NCBI GenBank assembly: GCA_031287295.1
Contig: JAITTH010000157.1
Location: forward strand, 1-12,117
DNA length: 12,117 nucleotides
Source of the DNA: Eubacteriales Family XIII. Incertae Sedis bacterium
GTDB taxonomy: Bacteria; Bacillota; Clostridia; Peptostreptococcales; Anaerovoracaceae
Reading direction: 5' to 3'
A program made the translations under genes and the position numbers. Under the pieces are notes generated by a model, which saw only the letters and a program-made list of their open reading frames with translations, was not told the origin of the DNA and ran no database searches. Below, in pieces: positions 5,645 to 12,117 of the stretch (position 1 is the first letter of the stretch; each line of letters opens with the position of its first letter).

Positions 5645-6597
5645 TCCCTTTTATAGACGCGACGGTTGTCAAGTGTCCTTATACGTTCCGAAAAACCACC
5701 TTCTATGGCACCATCTAATGCTGCTTCCATGTCAAAAATCTTGGAATCTATCATGTCTAAATAGTGTAGCGCCTCCGCCTCCGGAAACATCGGGCGTTTT
5801 GGACTTCCGAAGTCCGGTTCGTAGTGATGCGAAATAACCATATGCTCCAGCATGATGATCTTTTCTTTCGGCACGCCTAGGGCCTCGCCGAGTTTATCAA
5901 CAAGCACAACACCCTGCACAAGGTGCCCTAGCATAATACCTTCAAACGTATAGTCTGAGACGACACCATTCTCATCGGAATGCATTTCGTTCAACTTTTC
6001 GATGTCGTGAAAAAGAACGCCTGTGATGAGCAAATCTCGGTTTAGAATCGTATAAACCTCACAGAGCTTCTCGGCAAGCAGCAACATTCGCTTCATATGA
6101 TATAAAAGCCCTGCATACATCGCATGGTGATTCTTCGCTGCTGCCGGATAATAACGCAACCGCTCGCGATTGTCCTCGATAATTTTTAGTGCCATCGCAC
6201 CGTAGTGCGGATCGGAAATAGAGTGCGCTGCCCCTTCAACGTAAGCAAGAAGCGCATCTGCATTTTCAGGTGCTGCCTTAAAAAAATCTTCCTTTTGAAT
6301 CGGGTCTTCCGGACCGAGCCCGCGTATCTTTACAATACGCAGCTGCTTTGCGCCATTCCACTCGGTTACAGTAGCCTTCACTTTGATGATGCTTCCGATT
6401 TTGATGCGTCCAATGCCATCGACTTCCGACTCGGCAATGTCCCACTTTTTCGCAAAAAGCTCACCTGTTTTATCTCCAAGCTGAAGATCTAAAAATTGCT
6501 TCCCATTCGAGCCGGTTTTGATCTGAATGCTCTTAACAAGAAAGAAGTCGGTGATTTCTTCGCCGACAATAAGTTCGTTTACAAAAAAATTTTTCAT
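5638..6597 (-). CDS. yhaM: YhaM-type 3'-5' exoribonuclease (OB fold plus HD domain)
   Basis: The 319 residues match YhaM/CbsA proteins in length and order. Residues 1-95 form an OB-fold nucleic-acid binding part (VGEEITDFFLVKSI; QFLDLQLGDKTGELFAKKW). The HD phosphohydrolase domain follows: N156-H157-H158 with GLLYH (163-167), the HD pair H197-D198 in GVLFHDIEKL, H225 in GHLV, H257-H258 in ISHH, GSPKRP (264-269) and D281. The C-terminus keeps the family ending of DNRxxYK. These metal-dependent enzymes degrade RNA, and some DNA, from the 3' end in the cytoplasm. GAGGT lies 5 bases before the ATG. It is 63 bases behind the flavoprotein gene and overlaps recD2 by 7 bases, implying coupled expression. 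Confidence 0.93.
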   Translation of the reverse strand: MKNFFVNELIVGEEITDFFLVKSIQIKTGSNGKQFLDLQLGDKTGELFAKKWDIAESEVDGIGRIKIGSIIKVKATVTEWNGAKQLRIVKIRGLGPEDPIQKEDFFKAAPENADALLAYVEGAAHSISDPHYGAMALKIIEDNRERLRYYPAAAKNHHAMYAGLLYHMKRMLLLAEKLCEVYTILNRDLLITGVLFHDIEKLNEMHSDENGVVSDYTFEGIMLGHLVQGVVLVDKLGEALGVPKEKIIMLEHMVISHHYEPDFGSPKRPMFPEAEALHYLDMIDSKIFDMEAALDGAIEGGFSERIRTLDNRRVYKREW

Positions 6598-6660
6598 GTT
6601 CTACCTCGTATCATAGTGATGTCATTCCCAAACGGGTCATTTTGTTGTGCCGGAAGAAAA

Positions 6661-7284
6661 TTACCGCATAAAATTGGTCCAAATTTTTTCCTCTCGCTCC
6701 GGCGGAACAAGTCCGGCGTCTTTTGCCGCTTTTGTCGCGGTGATCATCCAAATCATTTGGCGCGCAAGCTCGCGAAGATTCTGTAGCCCTTCTTTGTCTT
6801 CCTGCACTTCTGTCGGTTTATACCCAAAGACCATGGGCCAATAAGTTGCCGGCACCATCGGCATTCCGGTGATTTGAAAAAACTTTTGCAAGGAATCTAA
6901 GGCCGACGTGGTCCCGGCACGGCGCGCAGAGACAACTGCTGCCGCAGGTTTTGCGGAAAGCCACCTCTTGCCGGAAAAGAAAATGCGATCCATGACCGCA
7001 AGCATCGATCCATTGGGATTGGCAAAGTAAACCGGTGAGCCAAAAATAAATCCATCTGCCGTCTTCGCCTTTTCTAAAAAGACATTGACAATATCGCCTC
7101 CGAATGTACAACGATCGAGCTTTTGACAGGCGCGACAAGCAATGCAGCCTTGCAAAGGTTTGTTGCCGATTTGCAAAATCTCTGCCTTTGCACCATGCTT
7201 CTCCAATTCCGTTGCCACTTCAGACAATGCGGTATAGGTACATTCTTTCTCTCGAGGACTCCCATTTAATAGTAGTATCTTCAT
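6661..7284 (-). CDS. Flavodoxin-fold NAD(P)H-dependent oxidoreductase / iron-sulfur flavoprotein
   Basis: The 207-residue protein starts with the flavodoxin-like phosphate-binding segment MKILLLNGSPR (NGSP at 7-10) and carries the FMN-binding GSPVYFAN at 82-89. Between them lies a compact cysteine cluster, C47-x2-C50-x2-C53-x5-C59. That spacing fits the CX2CX2CX4-7C pattern of iron-sulfur flavoproteins of anaerobes, which hold a 4Fe-4S cluster and FMN and pass electrons, often for oxygen or peroxide detoxification. The physiological partner cannot be read from the sequence. It is separated from trmB by 91 bases and from yhaM by 63, looser than the rest of the train, so it may have its own promoter; I see -10-like AT stretches in the 91-base gap but no full promoter. 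AAAGGAAG precedes the ATG by about 8 bases. Confidence 0.88.
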   Translation of the reverse strand: MKILLLNGSPREKECTYTALSEVATELEKHGAKAEILQIGNKPLQGCIACRACQKLDRCTFGGDIVNVFLEKAKTADGFIFGSPVYFANPNGSMLAVMDRIFFSGKRWLSAKPAAAVVSARRAGTTSALDSLQKFFQITGMPMVPATYWPMVFGYKPTEVQEDKEGLQNLRELARQMIWMITATKAAKDAGLVPPEREEKIWTNFMR

Positions 7285-7375
7285 GGCTCAGACTTCCTTT
7301 CTCGCAGCATAGTGTTTTGTGTTTCTATTTTAGCATAACACAGGTGATGAAGGATGTAGAAATTGTAAAATTTTG

Positions 7376-8092
7376 TCAATTTTTTATAGCGAGAAGATAT
7401 TTGATTTTTCGATTGAGATTCATCCATTTGCGCTCATATTCGGTCAATACATTTTCCTCTGCAAAGGCCGATCGGTGCAGATCGCGGGTAACACGTACAA
7501 TTTGAAATCCTTCGGCATCACGAATCGTCTGTTCGCTATAGTCGAAGAGCGCATCGTTGTCTGTTTTCAGATGAAGAAAGCCGCCCGGATGTAAAATATC
7601 TCGATACGCCGCAAGATATTCCGGTGCCGTAACGCGTCGTTTTTCATGGCGCGACTTTGGCCATGGATCACTAAAATTCAGATAGATGCCGTTCACTTCT
7701 CCAAGGGCAAAATAATCTCTCGGTGTAAAGATATAGGCGCGCATCAACAAGAGATTGTTGGGTTTCGGAACATCATCTTCGCGAATTAAAAATCCGGACT
7801 TTACAGCATTGTAGGTTCCTGCGGCTCGAGTGAGTGCTCTGTATGCCACGCTCATTTGACCTTCCGCCGCAAGATAAAGTGCGTCATGGTTTTCGCTTGA
7901 CAGCGTCTTAATAAAAAGACCTTTGCCACAACCGATCTCTAAATAGAGCTTGCGTTTCTCGGGTTCGAAAATTCGGCATTGCTTTGAAAAGACACTTCGC
8001 CAATGCCCTTTCTGTGCTTCGGGGTCCGTAACGAGGTAGGCGCTGTATGGGAGAACTTTTTTCTCTACATCTTTAATGCGTTTTTGTCTCAT
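7376..8092 (-). CDS. trmB: tRNA (guanine-N7-)-methyltransferase
   Basis: The 238-residue protein carries the TrmB signatures in order: the S-adenosylmethionine loop LEIGCGKG (51-58), the family hallmark NFSDPWPKSRHEKRR (139-153), KTDN (176-179) and the tRNA/substrate segment TEYE (217-220). It methylates N7 of G46 in the variable loop of a subset of tRNAs, using S-adenosylmethionine, in the cytoplasm. Its ATG overlaps the queT stop by 4 bases (ATGA) and no separate Shine-Dalgarno is visible, so translation probably depends on coupling to queT. No clear terminator follows; only a 6-bp AT-rich inverted repeat (7360-7382) lies at the stop codon. Confidence 0.96.
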   Translation of the reverse strand: MRQKRIKDVEKKVLPYSAYLVTDPEAQKGHWRSVFSKQCRIFEPEKRKLYLEIGCGKGLFIKTLSSENHDALYLAAEGQMSVAYRALTRAAGTYNAVKSGFLIREDDVPKPNNLLLMRAYIFTPRDYFALGEVNGIYLNFSDPWPKSRHEKRRVTAPEYLAAYRDILHPGGFLHLKTDNDALFDYSEQTIRDAEGFQIVRVTRDLHRSAFAEENVLTEYERKWMNLNRKIKYLLAIKN

Positions 8093-8616
8093 GCAAAGAT
8101 TTGTTTATGGCGTTCAAGCAATTTCATAAGCGGCATTCCAAGCACATAGCAGGCGACAAGCTGTCCGATGCCAACAAATGCCATATCCGCAAGCAGCGCA
8201 AATTTTCCGGCGGCTTCCGGTGCAACACCATAGCCGTAAAAGAGGACAAGACCGATCACAACGGCATTGATGAGCACAGGAGGAAGCGGAACGAGCCACG
8301 GTTTGTCTTTGAATTTACGACTACAAAACGCTGCAACAAGCGTTGCCAGACTCCCTGCGACGATATCCATCATGTTTCCGGTGCCAAGCAGGTTGGCCAA
8401 AAAGCAGCCGATAAAGAGACCCGGTATCGAGGCCCTTGAAAATCTAGGCAATAGGGTAAGTGCCTCTGAAATGCGTACCTGGACAAGCCCATAGCTGATA
8501 GGCGCAAGCAGTAGTGTCAGCGCACTGTAGATGCCTCCGATCACGGCCGCTTCAAGTACATATTGAAGCGATATTGCATGTGTTCGTTTTCCGTTTTCCG
8601 TTTTCGTCACCGTCAT
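8089..8616 (-). CDS. queT: QueT family ECF transporter S component (queuosine precursor uptake)
   Basis: The 175-residue membrane protein has about five or six hydrophobic segments and the QueT conserved blocks: VQVRISEALTLLP (45-57), IPGLFIGCFLANLLG (64-78), DIVAGSLATL (84-93) and PLPPVLINA (110-118). QueT proteins are S components that bind queuosine precursors such as preQ1 or queuine and dock on an EcfA-EcfA'-EcfT module. That module lies directly upstream here, 69 bases away, and trmB follows with a 4-base overlap. The ligand is predicted from family and was not shown by a riboswitch: the 69-base leader has no preQ1 aptamer that I can recognise. Shine-Dalgarno AGGAAAGGA precedes the ATG by about 8 bases. 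Confidence 0.92.
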   Translation of the reverse strand: MTVTKTENGKRTHAISLQYVLEAAVIGGIYSALTLLLAPISYGLVQVRISEALTLLPRFSRASIPGLFIGCFLANLLGTGNMMDIVAGSLATLVAAFCSRKFKDKPWLVPLPPVLINAVVIGLVLFYGYGVAPEAAGKFALLADMAFVGIGQLVACYVLGMPLMKLLERHKQIFA

Positions 8617-8636
8617 GAAAATAATCCTTTCCTTCT

Positions 8637-8642
8637 ATTATA
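8637..8642 (-). promoter_or_regulatory. queT: Consensus -10 box upstream of queT
   Basis: TATAAT is present on the minus strand in the 69-base gap behind ecfT. The best -35 at usual spacing (TTTCAA) matches poorly, and transcription from it would begin almost at the ribosome binding site. It could give queT-trmB a supplementary start, or be chance in an AT-rich gap. Confidence 0.3.
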
Positions 8643-8685
8643 TCTTACCCAATCCGATTTGAAACTTCTCGCTCCATGAAATGCA

Positions 8686-9522
8686 TTAAAATAGTAGAGC
8701 GATGATTTTTGCATCCAATCCAATCAGAAATATCCGTTCTAAAATAACGATCCCAAGGTACACCGCAATAAAAACCATCGCCAAGGCATCTTTTCGTTTC
8801 AATTTCAGAGCATTGAGTTTCGTACGTCCTTCTCCACCGCGATAGCAACGTGCCTCCATGGCCAATGCGAGATCCTGCGCGATGCGAAACGCACCGATAA
8901 ACAGCGGAACCAAAATAGGAATCAACGCCTTTGCCCGGCGAAAAATGCTTCCGGTTTCGAAATCTGCACCACGCGCCATTTGCGCCTTCATGATCTTGTC
9001 GGTCTCTTCCAATAAAGTTGGTATGAAGCGGAGCGCAATGGTCATCATCATAGCAAGTTCATGTGTCGGAAGCCCCATGCGTTTAAGAGGTTTCAATAGA
9101 CTCTCGATGCCATCGGTGAGCTTGATGGGTTTTGTCGTGAGCGTGAGCAGGGATGAACCCAAAATGAGAAACACGAGTCGCAGCGCCATGAAGACTGCAT
9201 TGTAAAGCCCTTCCTTCGTGATATGAAGGAATTTCCATTCCCATAAAATTTCACCCTTTGTCATAAGCATGTTGAGTGTAAACGTGAAAATGATGATGAT
9301 CAAAATAGGCTTTAGTCCACGAAGAATAAAACGCAGCGGTACTTTCGAAATCGCTGTGACGGTAGCAAGTCCAATCACCACGACGACATAGCCCATAAAA
9401 TCCTTGACGATAAACAGAGAAGCGATATAAAGCATCACCGCGACAATCTTCAGTCGTGGATCGATCTTATGCATGATGCTGTAGCCCGGATAATACTGCC
9501 CGAGGGTAATGTCGCGAATCAT
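8686..9522 (-). CDS. ecfT: ECF transporter transmembrane (T) component
   Basis: The protein has 278 residues from the ATG at 9520-9522. This start is preferred over the in-frame ATG at 9555 because the family begins near MIRDITLGQYYPG, and because it lies 1 base behind the ecfA2 stop rather than 32 bases inside that gene. Hydrophobic segments occur at about residues 27-60, 70-88, 107-128 and 250-267. The cytoplasmic coupling helices that seat in the ATPases carry ARG (183-185) and, in AMEARCYRGG, the second Ala-Arg pair (224-225), where Cys replaces the usual Gly. It joins the two ATPases and swaps different S components. queT is the nearest candidate partner. Confidence 0.93.
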   Translation of the reverse strand: MIRDITLGQYYPGYSIMHKIDPRLKIVAVMLYIASLFIVKDFMGYVVVVIGLATVTAISKVPLRFILRGLKPILIIIIFTFTLNMLMTKGEILWEWKFLHITKEGLYNAVFMALRLVFLILGSSLLTLTTKPIKLTDGIESLLKPLKRMGLPTHELAMMMTIALRFIPTLLEETDKIMKAQMARGADFETGSIFRRAKALIPILVPLFIGAFRIAQDLALAMEARCYRGGEGRTKLNALKLKRKDALAMVFIAVYLGIVILERIFLIGLDAKIIALLF

Positions 9523-9523
9523 A

Positions 9524-10384
9524 TCACACCCCACCGGCGGGCAACCGCTCTGCAAGAAAAGAAATCAGATCATCGGCGCGCAGCAAAATTTCAGGCACTT
9601 GAAAACCGCGCTCGCTTAAGAGGGCAGCGACTTCCGTTGTCTGAGGCACACCCAACCCGATATGACTTAAAAATTCGCGTTCGCGGAAAACTTCTTGCGG
9701 TCTCCCGCTTTTGACCAGCTTTCCGGAGTCCATAATGAAAACGCGATCGGCTCTTTCCGCAACGTCATTCATGTTGTGCGAAACAAGAACAATCGTATTC
9801 TTGGTTTCCCTGTGTACTTCCTCGACCATATTTAAAATGTCTTGATGCGATTTGGGATCCAATCCCGCTGTCGGTTCATCTAAAATCAAAACCTCCGGCT
9901 CCATCGCAATAACCCCTGCAATCGCAACGCGACGCTTTTGTCCACCGGACAGTTCAAAGGGAGAACGCTCTGCAAATTCTTCAAAATCGAGTCCGACAAG
10001 TTGCATGGATTTTCGAATGCGGCGGTCTACTTCCTCTGTTGGCAATCCGAGGTTCTTCGGTCCAAACGAAATATCTTGATAGACGGTTTCTTCGAACAAT
10101 TGATACTCCGGGTATTGGAATACAAGTCCCACACGCTTGCGAATGTCCACCATCTTCACACGCTTATCTGTAATCTTGATGTCACCGATGGAAATCTCTC
10201 CGGAAGTAGGCTTCAGAATTCCATTTAGATGCTGAATCAACGTTGACTTTCCGCTGCCCGTATGTCCGATAATGGCGATGAATTCACCGGACGGCACTGT
10301 AAAACTCACGTCTTCGAGTGCTATGGTCTCGTAGGCAAGCCCCTTGTTGTAAATATGGGTAAGATTTTCAACCGTGATCGACAT
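9524..10384 (-). CDS. ecfA2: ECF transporter ATP-binding subunit A2
   Basis: The 286-residue ABC ATPase shows Walker A GHTGSGKST (40-48), Q-loop Q90 followed by YPEYQLF, signature LSGGQ (145-149), Walker B LILDEPTAGLDP (166-177) and switch His H203. YPEYQLF after the Q-loop is typical of the A2 (A') subunit, compared with NPDNQLV in A1. It pairs with EcfA1 to drive import by the EcfT/S-component complex at the inner face of the membrane. It begins 1 base after the ecfA1 stop (TAA C ATG) and ends 1 base before the ecfT start. GAGGT lies 12 bases upstream of the ATG, a little far, which fits coupling. Confidence 0.95.
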   Translation of the reverse strand: MSITVENLTHIYNKGLAYETIALEDVSFTVPSGEFIAIIGHTGSGKSTLIQHLNGILKPTSGEISIGDIKITDKRVKMVDIRKRVGLVFQYPEYQLFEETVYQDISFGPKNLGLPTEEVDRRIRKSMQLVGLDFEEFAERSPFELSGGQKRRVAIAGVIAMEPEVLILDEPTAGLDPKSHQDILNMVEEVHRETKNTIVLVSHNMNDVAERADRVFIMDSGKLVKSGRPQEVFREREFLSHIGLGVPQTTEVAALLSERGFQVPEILLRADDLISFLAERLPAGGV

Positions 10385-10385
10385 G

Positions 10386-11312
10386 TTATGCTTTTGACCT
10401 CTTCATCTCTGTATCGGATTCGGACACGATGTATTTGACGAGTCCATCGGTATCCAAAATGTCCTGCGGCACGTGAATGCCATGTGCACGCAACCCGGCG
10501 GCAATTTCCACCGCAAAAGGAAGGCGCAAGCCAAGAGCTTCTATTTCTTCTGTCCGCGCGAAAATTTCGACCGGCGAACCTTCTATCGCAACACGACCTT
10601 TGTCCAAGATGACAATGCGGTCGCAGTGAATCGTTTCTTCCATAAAATGTGTGATAAGCACGACGGTAATTCCCTCTTCGTGCAGTTGCTTCATGATGTC
10701 GAGCACTTCTTTGCGCCCGCCCGGATCCAACATCGCCGTTGGTTCGTCAAAAATGACAATATCGGGATGCATGGCAAGAACTCCGGCGATGGCAATTCGC
10801 TGTTTCTGTCCGCCCGAAAGCAGATGCGGTGCCATTTTCCGATGTTCGTACATATCTACAGATTCAAGAGCAATGCGAATCCGCGTACGAATTTCGTCGG
10901 GATTTATGCCCAGATTTTCCGGACCAAATGCCACATCGTCTTCTACGATGGCAGACACCAACTGATTGTCCGGATTTTGAAAAACCATTCCGACGCGCTG
11001 GCGAACATCCCACAGATGCGCTTCTTCGTCCGTTTTGAATCCATCGACAATCACGCTTCCTGAGGTGGGAAGAACCAGTGCATTGATGCTTTTTGCGAGT
11101 GTGGATTTCCCGGATCCATTTCGGCCAATGACCGCGGTAAAGCTCCCTCTCTCGACATCAAGAGAAATCCCGTTGATTGCAGGTAAATTGATTTCTTCCT
11201 CTCTGTGTCTGTAGGTGTAAACCAGATCATGAATTTGGATGATGCTATCTTGAGCCAACCGTTCCGTCTCTTTCTTGCGATTCTTGGGTAAGGGATTGCC
11301 CTCATGTTGCAT
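10386..11312 (-). CDS. ecfA1: ECF transporter ATP-binding subunit A1
   Basis: The 308-residue ABC ATPase has Walker A GRNGSGKST (63-71), Q-loop Q112 with NPDNQLV, signature LSGGQ (165-169), Walker B IVIFDEPTAMLDP (185-197) and switch His H222. The ATPase domain begins at about residue 24 (IIQIHDLVYTY), so there is an N-terminal extension of roughly 20 basic and polar residues. The ATG has no good Shine-Dalgarno; a TTG at codon 19 would shorten the extension but is no better supported. It is the first gene of the train: a promoter (11356-11386) and an upstream terminator (11414-11445) isolate it from the NUDIX gene. ecfA2 follows at 1 base. Confidence 0.95.
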   Translation of the reverse strand: MQHEGNPLPKNRKKETERLAQDSIIQIHDLVYTYRHREEEINLPAINGISLDVERGSFTAVIGRNGSGKSTLAKSINALVLPTSGSVIVDGFKTDEEAHLWDVRQRVGMVFQNPDNQLVSAIVEDDVAFGPENLGINPDEIRTRIRIALESVDMYEHRKMAPHLLSGGQKQRIAIAGVLAMHPDIVIFDEPTAMLDPGGRKEVLDIMKQLHEEGITVVLITHFMEETIHCDRIVILDKGRVAIEGSPVEIFARTEEIEALGLRLPFAVEIAAGLRAHGIHVPQDILDTDGLVKYIVSESDTEMKRSKA

Positions 11313-11355
11313 CTACGATTTTCTCGTTGTTTTCGGGAGATGGCGCAACGGATAT

Positions 11356-11386
11356 AGTATACCACAGAACAAGAATAAATTGTCCG
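11356..11386 (-). promoter_or_regulatory. ecfA1: Promoter of the ecfA1 gene train (extended -10)
   Basis: On the minus strand TATACT (11361-11356) is preceded by TGG, an extended -10, and CGGACA (11386-11381) stands 19 bases further upstream as a partial -35 (4 of 6). The 19-base spacer is long but tolerable with an extended -10. The start would fall near 11348-11350, giving a leader of about 37 bases. It lies between the terminator and the ecfA1 ATG, exactly where an operon promoter is expected. Confidence 0.6.
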
Positions 11387-11413
11387 TCATTTGTCCTCTA
11401 CAGGTTAACAATG

Positions 11414-11445
11414 AAAAAGAGGCAACGCTTGTAAACGTTACCTCT
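11414..11445 (-). terminator. Rho-independent terminator between the NUDIX gene and ecfA1
   Basis: On the minus strand AGAGGTAACG (11445-11436), an 8-base loop and CGTTGCCTCT (11427-11418) form a 10-bp stem with one U-G pair, running into five T (11418-11414). The U tail lies only on this strand. It is 118 bases beyond the NUDIX stop and ends transcription coming from that side. Confidence 0.85.
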
Positions 11446-11562
11446 CCATCCCTATCTAGCCCTCTCTATTAACTTACACAATCTATATACCCTATGAAGA
11501 GAGGTTTAAACACGATTTTAAAATTTTTTTTCCTGACCTGCAAATGTAAGCTTTACAGAGCA

Positions 11563-12117
11563 CTAGTTTTGTTTGATCATTTCCACGAAGTCATACAGAA
11601 TCCTGGCGGTTAGCCCCCAAATGATGCGTTCGCAGTTTGTTTCCGAATCAAAATACGTGTAAATCACAACAAGAGACGTTTTGCTTTTCCAGTTGTATTT
11701 GCCACTCGGCGCGACTTTCTCGATCGGAAAATCGGGAGCTACGTCCTGCATAATACGATTGTTGTAGAGCTCGGGTTCTTGTTCGAGAAAAAAATCGAGC
11801 GGAACGAGGAAGGTCTCCTTTACTTCGTCCGCGTTGGGCGAAACCGCAGAAAGTGATTTTTCGTCCAACACCCCTAAAAACGCATATAGCGTAAAATTCG
11901 CATACGCAACGATGTAATTGAGCTCTCCAAGGACTTCGATCGCATGCATCGGCAAACACAATTCTTCGCAGGTCTCCCGAATCGCACATTCTTCCGACGT
12001 TTCTCCCTGTTCCATCATGCCTCCGGGGAAACCAATCTCGCCGGGCTGATGTTTTAAATCTTCTGATCGTACTTCAAATAATACGTAGAGGCGATTTCCT
12101 TTCTCGACAAGAGGCAC
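11563..12117 (-). CDS. NUDIX hydrolase, CoA-pyrophosphatase type (5' end outside window)
   Basis: The open frame runs into the right edge, giving 185 codons including the stop. The GTG at the very edge is a normal Val codon in a conserved segment rather than a likely start, and by comparison with the family perhaps 20-30 N-terminal residues are missing. The Nudix box is intact in its catalytic part: G33-x5-E39-x7-R47-E48-x2-E51-E52; the usual Gly near its end is C54. The segment FEVRSEDLKHQPGEIGFPGG (14-33) is the hallmark of the CoA-pyrophosphatase branch (UPF0035 type), which cleaves CoA or its derivatives to 4'-phosphopantetheine and 3',5'-ADP. Substrate is inferred from that motif only. 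It is transcribed separately from the ECF train. Confidence 0.88.
   Translation of the reverse strand: MPLVEKGNRLYVLFEVRSEDLKHQPGEIGFPGGMMEQGETSEECAIRETCEELCLPMHAIEVLGELNYIVAYANFTLYAFLGVLDEKSLSAVSPNADEVKETFLVPLDFFLEQEPELYNNRIMQDVAPDFPIEKVAPSGKYNWKSKTSLVVIYTYFDSETNCERIIWGLTARILYDFVEMIKQN

Noticed and set aside
7374..7379. Perfect TTGACA (-35) on the minus strand before the flavoprotein gene
   Set aside because: At 17 bases downstream there is CATCCT, not a -10 box; the hexamer overlaps the trmB stop region and is probably chance.
9520..9555. Upstream ATG of ecfT at 9553-9555
   Set aside because: It adds 11 residues not typical of EcfT and overlaps ecfA2 by 32 bases; the ATG at 9520-9522 matches the family start and the 1-base spacing seen between ecfA1 and ecfA2.

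Overview
The window reads as a chromosomal stretch from an anaerobic-type Firmicute of moderate GC content, probably in the Clostridia/Tissierellia sphere (Peptoniphilaceae-like). This rests on the family-level appearance of the proteins, the Gram-positive style signal peptide, the Shine-Dalgarno sequences and the U-tailed terminators; no marker gene fixes the genus. Every gene I can support lies on the minus strand, so transcription runs from high to low coordinates.

Right end to middle (12117 to 2676): a NUDIX hydrolase of the CoA-pyrophosphatase type, cut by the window edge, is followed by a strong terminator (11414-11445). A promoter with an extended -10 (11356-11361) then starts a tightly packed gene train: ecfA1, ecfA2, ecfT (a complete ECF-transporter energising module), queT (the predicted substrate-binding S component for queuosine precursors), trmB (tRNA m7G46 methyltransferase), an iron-sulfur/FMN flavodoxin-fold protein, yhaM (3'-5' exoribonuclease), recD2 (helicase) and comF (phosphoribosyltransferase-like competence protein). 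Several neighbours overlap by 4-7 bases or are 1 base apart, so much of this is probably co-transcribed. The themes are vitamin/base uptake, tRNA modification, RNA turnover and DNA processing. queT next to its energising module and trmB suggests queuosine-precursor import feeding tRNA modification.

Middle to left (2675 to 1815): an 861-base stretch without a convincing gene. It holds a compact cluster of structure: a 26-base dyad (2614-2639), a 22-bp perfect inverted repeat 147 bases apart and flanked by TTAT direct repeats (2410-2600), a 12-bp-stem hairpin abutting it (2371-2405), and a good minus-strand terminator (1914-1940) with no gene directly in front of it. This is either a small non-autonomous mobile element, a structured RNA, or both. 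It is the least explained part of the window.

Left end (1814 to 1): an OmpR/PhoB-type response regulator whose receiver domain has kept the phospho-acceptor Asp but lost the partner Mg-binding Asp, the switch Thr/Ser and the invariant Lys. After a 327-base gap with a perfect 8-bp palindrome comes the N-terminal part of a secreted protein with an acidic, repeat-containing linker. A 21-base motif (17 identical) occurs once on each side of the regulator gene. No rRNA, tRNA, CRISPR array or intact insertion sequence was seen.
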